Shown: positions 39,255 to 53,020 of the stretch, piece by piece | How the letters are laid out: every line of letters begins with the position of its first letter | Numbering within the stretch: position 1 is the stretch's first letter | DNA from: Tyto alba | Lineage: Eukaryota; Chordata; Aves; Strigiformes; Tytonidae | Assembly (NCBI RefSeq): GCF_018691265.1 | Contig: NW_024881282.1 | Coordinates: 25,880,899-25,944,898, forward strand | DNA length: 64,000 bases | Reading direction: 5' to 3' | Notes under the pieces: generated by a model | What the model was told of the DNA's origin: nothing | The model's database searches: none | The model's input: only the letters and a program-made list of their open reading frames with translations | Translations under genes and position numbers: made by a program

Positions 39255-39579
39255 AAGTTCTGCATAAACACCTGTTGGGAGAGAATGAAGAAGATGGTGT
39301 CAGTGCCCAGTTACAGGACAAGAGGCAACAGACACAAATTGAAATGCAGAACATTCTATTCAAATATAAGTAAAAAAAATTTTTTTTTTACTCTAATGGT
39401 GGTCAAACAATAGAACAAGCTGTCCAGAGAAGTTGTGTAGTCTCTATCCTTGGAAATACTGAAAACCCAGCTTGCCAAGGTCCTGGGCAGCCTCCTTTAA
39501 CTGACCCTGCTTTGGGCAAAGGGTTGGACTGGACAATCTTGAGAGGCACCTTCCAGTCTCAAGGATTCTGTGATTCTTA
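39255..39579 (+). mobile_element. CR1 LINE 3' fragment, forward orientation
   Basis: The segment follows the CR1 3' end in order: GAGAATGAAGAAGATGG, GTGCCCAGTTACAGGACAAG, CAATAGAACAAGCTGTCCAG, GGTCCTGGGCAGCCTCC, GGGTTGGACTGGACAATCTT and the terminal AAGGATTCTGTGATTCTTA with the ATTCTGTG-type octamer. The body is diverged and contains a T10 run near 39381-39390. It encodes only remnants of the C-terminal end of ORF2 plus the 3' UTR. The 5' truncation is typical of CR1. Its 3' end faces that of the reversed CR1 at 39812. Confidence 0.85.
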
Positions 39580-39811
39580 TAATGGAGCCAGACCTTAAAG
39601 TAGACAGTTGCCAGAATTTAGTCTTCAGTAATATTTTTAAAACCCTAGATTACTTATATCTCAATGTAGAAGACTGATCTTCTTACATAATTTCTCATGG
39701 ATTTAAAAATAAAACAGAGCAGAAACATTTGATTGATATTAGAAATGCAATCCTCAACAACAAGTTACTTTAATCTTCATAGAATTTTTTTTAAGAAATG
39801 CAGATTTACAT

Positions 39812-40701
39812 ATCATAGAATTACAGAATGGTTGAGGTTGAAAGGGACCTGCTCAAACAAGGCCACTTAGAGCAGGTTGCCCCGGACCATTGCCAGATAG
39901 TCTTTGAATATCTCCAAGGATGGAGATTCCACAGCCTCCCTGGGCAAGCTACGCTGGTGGTCGGTCACCATCAGAGTCAAAAAGTGTTTCCTAATGTTCA
40001 GAGGGAAACTCCTCTGTTTCCATTTTTGCCCATTGCCTCTTGTCCTGTCACTGAAAGGAGCCTGGCTCTGTCTTCTTTGAGCTCTCTCTTCAGGCACTTA
40101 AATATATTGATAAAATCCCCCCTCAGCTTTCTCTTGGCTGAACAGTCCCAGATCTCTCAGCCTTTCCTCATATGAGAGACACTTCAGTCCGTCATCTTCA
40201 TGGCCCTTTGCTGGACTCTCTCCAGTATCCATATCTTTCTCATACTGGGGACCCCGAACTGGACACAGCACTCGAGGTGTGGCCTCAGCACTGCTGAGTG
40301 GAGGGGAAGGATCACCTCTCTCAGCCTGCTGGCAATACTTTGTGTGATGCAGCCCAGGATACCATTAACCTCTGCAGCAGGGGCACATTGCCGGCTCGTG
40401 TTCAACTTGGTGTCCACCAGGACCACCGGGTCCTTTTTTTGCAGAGCTGCTTTCCAGCTGAATGGCCCCCAGCATATACTGGTGCCTGGGATTGTTCCTC
40501 CCCAGATGCAAGACTTTGCACTTCTTGTTGAGCTTCATGAGGTTCATGGCAGCCCATTTCTCCCGCCTGCTGAGGTCCCTCTGGATGGCAGCAGGACCCT
40601 CTGGCATATCAGCCACTCCTCCCAGTTTCAGGTCATGTGCAAACTTGCTGAGGGTGCACTCTGCCCCATCACCCAGATCATTAATGAAGTTGTTGAACAG
40701 G
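39812..40701 (-). mobile_element. CR1 LINE, 5'-truncated, reverse orientation
   Basis: Read on the + strand, the element starts at its 3' end (ATCATAGAATTACAGAATGG) and runs back through the 3' UTR, C-terminal region and thumb to the end of the reverse transcriptase palm near 40701. On the - strand the palm motif C reads FAHDLKL instead of FADD, so a catalytic aspartate is lost. Farther 3' are a stretch close to NLMKLNKKCKVLHLGRNNP, then LECCVQFG, and a tail with LPREAVESPSLEIF. Frames are broken between these blocks. The remaining 0.9 kb is a dead 5'-truncated copy, which is normal for CR1. Confidence 0.92.
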
Positions 40702-43700
40702 TACAGATGATCATAAAGCACTTCTAATATCAATTTGCTCATGGTCAGTACAATGTTTATTATTACTGAAATCGAGTTTGGTTTAACTACATGAGCCACA
40801 ATGTTTTTGTCTGTGTTTTGTTTTGTTGTTTGCTTGTTTGTTTGGTTTTTTAACTTAGTTAATACATTATCCTGAAAATTAGTAACACCCACAATATCAT
40901 ACATTGCTCTGGGGAAATGCAGATGGTGACCCTTATCTAAGATAACTTCCCAAGCTAATGGTTATTTAAGTAATGTCTTAAGTATGAATATAGAAGAGAA
41001 ATGAGAGAACAAAAGCCCTTGACTAAAAAGAAACCCTGTTCCCTCACCCCGTTCATGTACACTTATTTTTAGCCTGTAAGTAAACACAAGTTGACAATTA
41101 ATTGTGAGCAGTTTTAAGAAATAGCATCCACTTTATGGACAGAAAACACATGTATGTTACTTGATGTTCAGTGATGAGCATTTTAAGAATATGTATGCAA
41201 TCATTAAATTAATCCATAACAATGCTTCCATGTGTCATCAAGTAGGTCCTCTTTGTTCTTTAGTCTAAATGTGATCATGCTGCCATGTGAGACAAGTGTG
41301 TAAACCATTCTGCTTCACTTGGAGCACCTAAAATCATATTCCTATTACACAACTTCCTCTCAGTATATGAGCTAACTTACGCATTGATTGTGAAATCCCC
41401 AGTGTACTCTGAATGCGTTTACATCTGAATTGTGTGCCTGAAGGAGTCACGAAAATCTGTATGTTTTTTTAAGCATAGCAATTTAAGTTTTTCATCTACA
41501 GCCTTATTATTGTAGCCCAACAGTGCCATCCACTGCTTCTCCAAATAAACTTCCAAATATTTCATCCTCATAGGGTTTTAGGGAAAATATGACACAATAA
41601 TTTTGTCATTTTAATATTGTACATGGTAGTTGTCAGATATAGATGAAAATTAAATTTCTTTAAAGCAAGTCCAGGAATAACAGTTTACATTAGGCCTTGC
41701 TAGCAGGATCTGCAAAGCAAAATCCTAATTGTGAGAATAATTAAATCTAAAATACTAGATTTAACTTGGTCTTCTTTCTAGTAATTCTTAGCTCTCCCCA
41801 TCATAAATGTATTCTCATTAAATATATCTACGATTATGATGATCCTCATTCTTACAACCCACTGTAATGTACTGAAAGACGCCTTGTAAACTGTAGTGGA
41901 ATTTGCTTAGGTAGAGTATTGAACACTATCACGCTGAATTGTACTGAACACTCAGTGTCTGAGCTTCTGCTGACTATGTCATAGAAATGAGTTGCAATGG
42001 CATCCTAATGGTCCTCTGCAGTCTCTAAATATCTGCTCCCTGTTAGATGCTATTTGTAGCACAGGAATTTTCACCACAGCTTCATAATAAGTTTTAAGTA
42101 CAGATTTATGAAGTAGTCAATTTTTTCTAATGATTTCCTCGAATCTTGAATGTCAGAATCTCTATTTTGCCTCTAATTCAAGCTTTACACAAAGCCAAAT
42201 AGGATATGAAAACTTTTTTTTCCTCCTCAAAACGTCTGTATTAGGTTTCAAATGCCTTTCCTCTGAGATTTTCAGGTTATCTGGCATGACCTGGATTTTA
42301 GCTGCTGTTATAGGTCTGAGCTAATAGATTTTACTGCAGAACTTTCTGGCTTTTTACCAGCAGTTAACGTAACTTACTTCTGTTTCTCGCTTCTTCATCT
42401 GAAAGCATATGACTCCGGAATGTTCTTGAAGTAATCAAATTGGCCTGCAAAACCATTCCTAAGATCTAAAAGTTGCAGCCACTGCCAGTCTTAGAATTCT
42501 AGCTGCATTTTTTCTCCCTTCCACCGTTACATTTTCATGTGAAAAGAATACACAATATCTGTCTGTTCTGCCAAATGAAAGTCTTTTAGTTACCAAAACC
42601 AGTAAATTACTATGAAGTGAAATGTTTTCAAACCCATGTGGAGGGTGTATTTGTTCTATTAATTCAGATCTATCACTAATTGACAAAGAAGTTATTGAGC
42701 CATGTATATTCAGTGCATCTCATAGAAAGATTTTGGAAGAACATTCTGTCAGTGAAAGTCTAATAATAGTCCTTCAGGACGGCTTTCACATCTGGGTGAA
42801 TATAGCTCTTGGGACTCAGGTTTTACCATGTGCTTTTCTTGCCTCCTATTTTCTATGCTTTAAGACTCCATATTAAAGAGTAATAGCATTTTAAATCTTC
42901 TTTGGCTATAGCTAAAAGCTCAAAATATGCCATTTTAAAATTTTCTCCACTCTCCTTATTCTTGATGTCTTCTTGACTGCAGGACTCCATTCTCTACTTT
43001 GTACATAAGTGGAAATATATGCCATTTTTTGAGGAAAAAGGGTGTTTAATAACACCAATAACTAACTAAATAAACCAAAGCTGGACCAAATGGGTCTAAA
43101 AATAGAAGATGAAGTTCCATTTCTGCCTGTATGGAGGAAGGTGTTTTCTGAAGATCTGGCTAGGACAGCCCGCCAAGTGCATGGCTGGAATGGAGGGCCA
43201 TTATTTAAGCAGTGCTGCAACCACTGCAGACTAGAATTAGGAGACCACGGTACACATTTACAAAGGCTTTACTCTCCCACTCTTTCTGATAGCCAGTAGG
43301 AGGCATGACAGGCTTTCAGGCAATGGGCTCAGGTTTCCAAGAGCCTCAGGGCTACTTGTAAGGTAAATATAGGTTAAGCTGACAGGGACAGATTGTGGGA
43401 ATATCTTCAGTATAGGTGATTCCTTGTCTTTCACAAAGCAAACAGAATTGCTATGTGTAGATTACAAAAATAAAGGAATTCATTTTCAGAGACAATGTGT
43501 CTTTTAATATACCAGAGTATTTTTATTCTTCTTTTTATACTGCACTACTTCACATTTACACAGAAAGTATATTAAAATTGTCATAGAGGTTTTATGTAAA
43601 TACTAAGATTTGTACGCAAAAAACTAAGACTTAGGTATATGTGCACTGGCTATTCCGTATCTCTACAAGCACAGTGAGTTCTTCAATACCACTTATTTTA

Positions 43701-45088
43701 TGTTACTCGTTTTATAGTGTTAGCTTTGAAACACACACAAAAAGTACCAGCGTAGTGAAACAAACTTAACGTTTTTATGAGTTTCAGCATTGTGCAAGGA
43801 ACAGGCAAGGGTGCAGAAACACCTAGTGAAAGCACTGCATTAAAAGCCAAATACAATGTTTAGAAAAGTTCCCAAGTATACCACTAACCAGCAGGACAAG
43901 AAAGACACCTTGTTAAGAATTCCATCAGCCAGTGTATTATGCATGTTTCCAGTTATGTATTTAATTTTGATTATCATATCATGTAAGCTACATCACAACG
44001 TGACTTTTTTCTTATCCTTATTGTATGCCTAAAGAGTATCTCCCAGTGTACTTGCGTAAAGCCCTGAACATCATCTACAGTACAAATATTTTCCGAGCTG
44101 AAAGGACAATGCATAATGCTTGAAGACGTTTATCGGTGTCTCTTTCACCATATAGTACAAGTTATTCAATCCCATGCCCTCAAAAAAGCTGATCATGTTG
44201 TCTAAATAGTATCTCAGATCCAGTCTGAGTCAAAAATAGTTTTGTCAGTGCTTTCTAATTTAACATAAATGTCAAGATTTTGCAAGTATCCCTACAGTTG
44301 CATGGAAGGTTTGCGCTCTCTTGCGTTCTTTGCGAAGCAGAATGAAAGACGGCACAGACACCGCACGGCAGCTCAATGGAAGGTGAAATAAAATACTGCT
44401 CTCCTTTTTTCTTTACTGCCAACTGCTGCTAAGATTTCTGTGAGTTGGCTCTCCTTAATATACCCACAGGCTTTCTACTTGGGACAGTGATTACCATTCA
44501 CCTATTTGAGAGACAAAATAATTAAAATCTTGTAGATGATCTCATTGATCTGTTTTAGTAATAGACCCTAGGACTCTGCTTTATCTCGGTGATATCTTGT
44601 GTACTGCTGCTGTTTCTCTTTTCATCAGATAGACTGGATGAAGCAAAGATGTTTTACAACTGCGGCTATTTTTGTTTAAAAAAATAAAAAAAAAGAGTAA
44701 AATTCTGGCCCAAATCAAGCAAATAGTAAAGCTTTGATTTTAATTTGGTAAATAATTGTGGTTTAGGTTCAGGAACTAGAAGCTTATATTTTACAACAGC
44801 CTGGCCCAAAGAGAAGTGCTGTCTGTTGCTACTAGAGCATAGTCCCTTAGTAGAGCTAAGAGTTAAACACAAATATCCCAGCATTAGGGTCACACTGCTG
44901 TCTCACAAATGTGTATATCCTGTGGGTGCTGCCCTTCGTCTGGTGTTGCTATAAGCATTGATCTAAGCAGAAATAGAAACAGTTCCTCCCACCAGTTACT
45001 GTTGCTGCTGAAGTGACAATGATGCATGCCAGTTCTAAAGATGTGGTGATCTATGTGAGGATGAAATGAAATTTGCACAGAAGAAAAG

Positions 45089-45108
45089 AAAAAAAAAAAA
45101 AAAAAAAA
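45089..45108. repeat. Poly-A tract (A20)
   Basis: An uninterrupted A20 run is preceded by GAAGAAAAG. It is a homopolymer, with no element body recognised beside it. Confidence 0.9.
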
Positions 45109-45506
45109 CTGCAGCACACTGAACCAGTTGGAATTTCACAGTAAAAGACAATGTAACAGAGAGTAAATCTGGATGTTCTAATAACATTATTATATTGACA
45201 AATTTATTATTTATATAACGGGGACAATCCTTTTAAGAAGCAGTTACAGAAGACATTATGTCATGTATAGATTTTGCCTGTGTAAAGGCTGCATAAAATG
45301 TTCCTTCTGTCTCAAAAGAGCAGAATTTCATTTGAAAAGATTACCATTCCAGAAGGCAAAAATCATTTCAGACATCTTGGCAAATAGGTTTCTCAAAGCA
45401 CTGATCATGAGCTGTTGAGGCTTTCTTCTCTAAGTAGTCTCAATACAAATTAAAAGAGTTGTCTAACTATTGGAATTATGATAGCTACTATAAAATAATT
45501 TTAAAC

Positions 45507-45536
45507 TTCCTACACCTTCATTTCCTACACCTTCAT
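45507..45536. repeat. 15-bp tandem duplication
   Basis: TTCCTACACCTTCAT occurs twice head to tail, at 45507-45521 and 45522-45536, with no mismatch. The identity suggests a recent slippage or repair duplication. Confidence 0.85.
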
Positions 45537-47982
45537 TCCCTGCACTAGAGAATTAATTTTTCAGTTGTCCTATTATGTTTCTGTACAGTGTCTGTTTTCA
45601 AAGAGCTGATCTTGTTTGGCTCTGATAGCAACAGCTTAAGTGGTGAAGGACAAAGTTGCCTTCTAGCAGACATACTTGCCCATGCTTTGGCCACAGAGAG
45701 GGAGAATTAAAAAAATTAGAAGACAGAACGCAATACTACACCTATATCTTTCTTTTTAAAAATATTGGGGTTTGGAGCAGTCTCAAAGTTTGAAAGCTCT
45801 AATTTTTAAATGTTAGGTAAGGTTTGGAAATGTTGGTGTAGAATGCCCCAACCCGGGAGGTTAGATCATGTTTCTCACACACCAGTGCATTGCCATTGGG
45901 CTGCTAGCATACACCAAGTGTTTGTATTTCCAAAGAGCATTTCATTTCTTCCCAGGGTTTTATCATTATTAGCCTTTTCAATTAGAATTTTTTGTGAGCA
46001 GGAAGCAAAGTTGAGGTTAGCATATGTGGGCACAGTTCCTCAGTATGGGGTGTGCCTCTTTAGAACTTTGATCCTGTCTTTAGGCTCCGCAAGCAGATAG
46101 AGTCAGAATATGGCTTTTCCTGGGGAATGTGTGCTTGGGTTAGGTATTTCAAACTCAGAACTAATCTAAAACTTTCTAGACATAATCCAGACCTGAATTT
46201 AAAACATGATGTATTTTTCGCTTATATGTTATCTTAAAAACTTTTTTATCAGATGCTATTTCAGAATCATAGAATGCCTCGGTTAGCACATTTATTTTAT
46301 TATTTCATTATCATGTCATGCATATTTACATTCAATCACCTTTTGCTTCTTACCTTATTAATTATATTTTCCTATTGAAATAGTTTGATTACCCTCTTCA
46401 GTGCCCTGTCTTAAGAAACCTTTGCTTACATGTGAATATTTTGAATTAAGGATAAATGAAATTCCTTTTTGCTGTCAAAACCAAATTGTGAAAATGCATT
46501 GCATGGCTTTGAAAATCAGTACACTCTATTAGCAGACCTGTCAATATAAAAAGTGCATTCCATTTCCACCTCTTGCTCTAATAACCTTTTCTGTGTTACT
46601 CAGAGGCAGTTCACATAATCAGAGTATATTGTCAGCTTACTGGAGTTGGGGAAGCATGAAATGAAAATCGCGTTAATATTGATCCAATTCTCTTACTTGC
46701 AAGTGTCCTTGATGTCCTTTCCACTGAGCAATAACTGGTGGTGTGATGTAGTTATTTTCCTCTCAGCTATTACTGTACTTCTGCAAAATGGCTGGAAACA
46801 CAGTCAGGAAAATTTTCCTGCTCTTAATTATTTTTCTTTTGTATCATCTTTGCCTGTTTAAGTGACCCACAGCATATCAGAGAATTTGGTTTCTGTCTGC
46901 AGTTTATCAAACTACAGTATACATCGAGAGGCTGCTTTTCAAACTGACAGGCGTTTGTAAAGGTCATCAGTCATGAAATACGAATCCATTCTTGTGTGTA
47001 CAAGTTACAGTGGCAAACTACATCTTAATCCAAATATAAACATTTGCCTGGTCTAAGTTCCTGTTAGAAGGATGACTTCTGGTTCCAGGCAGAGTGAAGA
47101 CTGCCTTTCAGAAGCCTGATATGCCTTGTAATGTTTGCTGGACTGGGCATACCTGCCTCTATCACCCGCTGGCTGTTTGCAGTCGGTGCTGCATCAGTGC
47201 AGGATGCTTTCTCATATGCTCAGAACACCTGAAATCTCAAATAAATATAATGATAATATCGACAACTTCCAAAAATTAATTTCATAACCACTCTTAACCT
47301 CAGTTTTCTTATCTGTAAACCAAAAAAAATAATGAGTGTCCAACATGGTAACTTCATCTTTATTTTTATGTAGGACCTTTTATATTAATATACAATACTT
47401 TGACTTTACCTACAAGTATTTATTGTTTAGAAGGCCCTTAACCTCATCTGAGAAACATGTTCATTTTGGCCTTGCCCATATTCTCAGTCTCTTTATTGCT
47501 ATAGTTTGTGTCAGTCTCATTTTTACAACGCAAAACATCTGAAAATTTTTAAGAGGAAAGCATATACAACAGTAAAGTATTTATTTACAAATGACTCACA
47601 TAAAGAAGGTCATTTGGTCAGATATTAGATATAAAAATTGGAGAAAAATGTATGGAATGTCTATGATTAAATTTTCAGGTATTTATCAATTGTAGAAAAA
47701 AAAAATGTGATTTGGTTTTACTTTTGGTGGAAGTAATTTCCAATACAATTGTATGCAATTTTTAATTTCTGTGCAATTTTCATAGTTTTTCTCCCTCATT
47801 TCTTCAAAGGTCCCTCATAATGAAAATATTGCTTAGATTCCTCTGGCTTTTATTAAATCTATTAAAACCAGCCTTCCTTTAATAACAGTCACTTCTCTGA
47901 TTCTCTGGGGAAACTGAATTATATGCCAGTCAAAGCTGCCAGTTCCAGAAACACATTGCAATTTAAATAACAATGCTAGCAG

Positions 47983-48237
47983 ACGCAGGTGGGAACAGTT
48001 GATCATGGTATGCCAGCACCGGCAGCTACTCAAAGCCAGAAGGCCGGTCTCTTGAGCGGACCCGGGGATACCTGGTGAACGTTTCCCGGGAGCGAATGCA
48101 GTCCGAGGAGGGCTGGCTCTGTAGCCGTGCAGAAGGATGTGAGGCTGGGGTGGGGTGGTCACCGTGCCGATGATTTCATCTTGCTGGGTTTTGCAGAGGT
48201 CAGTTTACAGACTCCCAAGCAGCTGCTCTCCGTAACT
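47983..48237. promoter_or_regulatory. CpG-rich patch inside NBEA intron (possible cryptic promoter or enhancer)
   Basis: I count 13 CpG dinucleotides in about 255 bases, against roughly none per 100 bases in the neighbouring intron. The patch includes ACCCGGGGA, TCCCGGGAGCGA and CACCGTGCCGATG. A TATAAAAG motif follows at 48287-48294 on the + strand. An open frame of 109 codons on the - strand (47833-48162) has no recognisable domain and is probably a product of the GC content. The patch could be a small CpG island, an alternative promoter, or a GC-rich fragment of an old LTR. None of these can be chosen by eye. Confidence 0.35.
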
Positions 48238-48286
48238 GTGACCACTGCAAGGGTCCTGGTGCCTAATCACGTTAGTAAAGATTAGC

Positions 48287-48294
48287 TATAAAAG
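48287..48294 (+). promoter_or_regulatory. TATA-like motif TATAAAAG
   Basis: The TATAAAAG motif stands about 50 bases after the CpG-rich patch. On its own it has little weight in AT-rich DNA; its position next to the patch is the reason to list it. Confidence 0.25.
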
Positions 48295-51200
48295 CAGGGG
48301 TTTAAACTGTTACAGTACATAAAGCAGGAAGATTATCTAGTGAAGCTTTTTTCTAAGTATTTTCAAGTATTAATAATGTTAAATGAATGAAAAAGGTAGA
48401 TAATAGTGTTGCATTTTAATTCCGCATGCATCTAAGCGCGGTTCTTCCTGTAAAAGTTAGTTGGTACAATAAACAAAAAAACTCTCCTGAGATAAAGCTT
48501 AGTTCTTTCAAACTCTGCTGAGAAATTATATTTTACCTGTGATATAATTTTGTGGTTCACATCATGACCTATCAGGTACCCTCATGTGTGGAACTAATTG
48601 TGAATTCTTTTATTTAATAAAATATTGAAAACTAACTTATGTGATTAAAATCCGGCAACAAAAGCAGAGTTCTACAGAGCAGTACATACTGGTCATCTGT
48701 AAGGAGGAAAAAGCAACTTTACCCTTAAAAGTTTCTGAGGAGAACTGATCATCACAAAAACTGTACTTTAACTGCTATAAAAGAGACTTTTTAATTAAAT
48801 GCAGCATTTTACTGTAAAGAGAACTGACTTTACTTATGTCAAAATGTTCCTTTAGAAGCCACATAAAACTGTAAAAGACAATATATGAAAAAGGTTTCTT
48901 ATAGAAAAGAAGAACACCATCCCATGAAGCAGATTTCCAGATGTTTGGAAACATTAGAATTTCCTGTCAGTATATTTAGGTAACATTAAAATGAGGTTAA
49001 CTTTCCATTCTGCCATGTCTCTTCAAAGATCAAAGAGCACTCACTGCATAAATTGCCTTATCGGTAATTCGTTGAAGTAAACTATGGAAACAACTTTATA
49101 AGAAGCAGTAGTCTCATTTTGTTGGTTACAGTATTACCAAGCAAACTTTTCTTAAAATTAACCATACTTTTAACTTCATTTTATACTAAAAACAGAGAGA
49201 AAAAATTTAAAACACTATATCTGAATATATAATATATGGATAGAAGTAAAGAGAGAAATGGAAACTTCCTTCCTGCATTCAACAGAATCATAGTAATCAG
49301 TGTAATGTGTAATAAAATAAGCTTACATAAACATAAATGTAATCAATGATATGTTATGTTTCTGCTGCTAATTTTAAAAGTTTATTTAGGGACAGTTTTG
49401 GTGGCTCTGGACACTTGCAGTGTCTTTGAAATTTAGATTGCATCCCTAGAACCTGTTGTGACCTACAGAATCCAACAGGGAATTTATTGATCTAATTGAA
49501 AATAGAGAGGCAGAATTTCAGATGTTACAATAACAATGCCCCCCCTGCAATTGTTTAAATATTGCTTGTATTAAATACTTCTAGAGGCTGTAGCTGCAAA
49601 ATAACATGAGATTCTCCTGGTTTTGGGAAATCATTAAGTTTTTGTGGGGTTTTGGTATGGGATTTTTTTGTCTGCTTAATAATTTCTGTTTAAGGAAAAG
49701 CAATGCTACTGGAAGAGAGATTAGTAAATTCTTGGCAATACTGTACAAGTTTACTGTGCAGCTCATATAACCTTTCAGACACATAAAATATACACCTTTT
49801 CATGGACGTTGGGGTTTTGTAGAGGAGTGATAGTTGGTTTCTTTAATTTCTTTTAAAGATGGGCTCTTTTTAGTTATTGTTAAGTTACTGTAAGAAGCCA
49901 GTTTTTAACATGCATATTTAAAATATTGTCAGGATAATAACAGGTATAACAAAAGATGGATTGTTTTTAAACATCTCATCTAGTCTTATACATGTATTCG
50001 CTTGAAATACCTTTAAGACAGTGCCTTCAAGTTTCAAGGAATTAGGGCACCAGCTTCAGCTGGGCTTCAGTGCAAGGTGATGGACTTATTTCCTTAAGCT
50101 TCTTTGCAAAATATAGTTTTGAGAAATACTTAGCTTCTTATTTCAAGGCTTCTTTCCAAATTCCAGTCCAGAAAAATAACCATTAAGAGGGAGCTTGAGA
50201 AGGATGAGAACTGATAGCATCTGCCAGTTCCAGTTCTGTGCACCCCAATGTCAAAATGCTACTTCCTCAAAATTGTATCTAGTTTCATTTCAGTTTTTTC
50301 CTATTTTAATGGATTTGAAACATTTTTCTAATTAGACTTAGGAACTGTCATTAATACAATTATCTATTGTATTTAAAATACAAACTCCTTGTGTCCTAAA
50401 AAGAGTTTTAAATGAAATACCAGGAAATGGATTTCACTTCATAGTAATTTTGCTGGGGCTATGAAAAAGTGATATGAGTTTTGAATTTTTTCAAACACAT
50501 TGAAATATCAAGGATTCATTTCTCCTTTTCATATCATTGTTAACACAGTTTTATGTCATATAATTTTTTATTCAGTTTGTTGTCTGGTTTTAAAGAGACA
50601 AGTTGTTTTTCTTTTTACTCTTATTTGGAGAGGTTCTCTTATTTTAAAACCTTTTTGAAGTCATCTTGAAATATAAAAATAGAACATCTGTGACAGATCT
50701 GTTTTGAACATATTTCACATTTTAGGATCCAAGGAGATCTGGTGGTCTGTGGTATTTGCTTGTTAATTTCTTGATGAATGGGTAGAAAGGCCACGAAGTG
50801 CACTCAGTACAGCACGTCTTCTGAAGATAGATGATCTCAAATAAATTCTATTCCAAATCAGTTTTTGATTTGTTAGGTGTTAAACCATTTCTTTGTAAGG
50901 ACAGTGTTTACAAGCCTTGTAATGAGACAGCCCTGTGAGACCTTACTCTTCTTGCTGTAATTTTGATAAATGGAACTCTAATTCATAAAGGATATAGTGA
51001 TTGAAGGGCAACTCTGGGTCTCGTACACTTTCATTTAGATAAATGTTTGGTACAGTACAGCAAAACTGAGGTGCACTCAACAAAGTGATAAATTTAAACA
51101 ACGGCCAAACCAGAGCTTTTTTTTGATCAAGACAAAGAAGCGCCATTTACTATATTTCTTTTAGATAAATGTATGTTTAATATTATAAACCAGAATGGAT

Positions 51201-51460
51201 ATTAGAATCATTTGTCTTGTTGCTAAGCTCCAAATTTGCCAAACTAATTTAATGCCTTTTACTCTACCACGTTTCTTACATCGGTATCTGGCAATATTTC
51301 TGTAATCTGGTAATCCTCATCACAAGGAATATAAAACACACTAAATTTCATATTATTCCAATGCATTTTAAGTGTTAGTAATAATTTGGGGCTTGGAACT
51401 TTTTTTTTCTTTTGTTTTTAAGACTATATTTTGATGCATAAATAATTTTAAAGGACTGTC

Positions 51461-51495
51461 ACTAATCTAATCAGTTACTAATCTAATCAGTTACT
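51461..51495. repeat. 16-bp tandem duplication
   Basis: ACTAATCTAATCAGTT is present at 51461-51476 and again at 51477-51492, followed by a third partial ACT. The copies are identical. It is a local duplication with no element around it. Confidence 0.85.
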
Positions 51496-53020
51496 CTATG
51501 ATTACTCCTGATTAGTACTTTTGAAGTAATTAATTTGAAGATTATCACATTTTATAAAGATCAGAAACTTTCATAACACTCACTAGAACTATGAAAAAGG
51601 AAGAGAACAGTATTTTTGTGCTTCTTTCCTCCACTGTGTTAGTTCATCTCAAGTCTGGTCTCCTTTAGTGTCAAATGCTTCACAGTAGGACCTATTACTT
51701 GTGTCAAATGATGCTAAACTCCCTTGCAGGAAACACAAGTGTAACAAGATCCTGACCTAGCAATTAAATACTCAGGACAATTCTATTGTAATAAAACTGA
51801 AAGTCTGTTACAGCACATTACTCCTTTGTGTTCTTCTGAACTCCTACAATTCTTGCTCCTATTTCTGAATTAAGAAAAAAAACAAAACAAGCAAACAAAC
51901 AAAAAAACAACACCAAAACCACAAACCAACCAACCAGCCAAAAGCTTGGACATAGCACTGAAAACTTTTCCAACCATTAATTACTTAATTCAATTTTAAA
52001 TTGGGTGAATAATTACAGTTAGTTGTACTTAGTAGTGACCTATGCAAGTGAGGTAATGATCACAGCCTAATAACAGAACACAGCAAAACACAGTGTGTTA
52101 GTGTACATCAGCATCCATGTTGTCAGAATCGCTATCAGTATCAGTATGGTCCTAATAGAGAGAGCAACAAACAGGAATACTAGAGATGCTGTCCTTAGTT
52201 TTGAGCTTAGTGGAAAAAAAATGGGCTTTTTCTTACCTGTTTCTCTTTACCTGCTCTGTAGTTTCAGAAGTAGCAATTGGGGTAATAGCAATAGTATACA
52301 AAAGGTTAGTATTAGCAATGTAAAACATGAGGTTGTCTCAGCCTGTGGTGAAGTCTGGTAATAGTGGCATGCTAACAGTGATCTTCAAACAGACTAAACA
52401 CACTCACAGAAAATATACCTCCAGCATCTTTATTTATATGGTGTGACACTTCTGTGCACAAAATATTCCTCTTAGTCATCCTGTATTAATAGGAGGCCAT
52501 GAGTCTTATTGGGCTTTACCTCATCATTTTACATCTGCCATAATAGTATTCATCATGTTTAAGTCTAGGCGTTGCAGAAGACAAAATCCACATGTGCCTG
52601 GTTTTCCTCAGATTTCACCTATCATTCTGTAGCTTAGTGAGAAGCAAATTTCCACGTTATCTTACAGAAAGGAGGGATTACCTTTGGGTTTTATTTCTTG
52701 GTTGGCAGAACTGGAGATGCCCAAATCTTGTATCATCCAAGGTGAAGATACAGAGTTTTCAGTTTAGGAAAAAAAAAAAAAAATAAAAAACAACAGAAAG
52801 CTTTCTTGCCTAAGGCTACTATGAGTCTGTAGTTCTGAAAATAAAATTAACAACCTCTCCCCGGCTAAGAAACACCATGTGGCTGACACAACAGTAACAT
52901 GGAAACTATTTATGATATGAAGGCTACTTGTGATTCTATCATTTGACCGCATCATGATTAATTTTTTACATCATGCAAATAAACTCTGGCAAGCACTAGT
53001 ATGACCTTCCAAAAACATAA

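Noticed and set aside
43090..43299. 69-codon open frame in a less AT-rich patch
   Set aside because: It has no splice sites at suitable positions and no recognisable protein family, and the flanking exons already join without it.
46262..46290. AGAATCATAGAATGCCTCGGTT, like the reversed CR1 3' terminus
   Set aside because: Only about 20 bases match and no CR1 body follows. It is too short to call.
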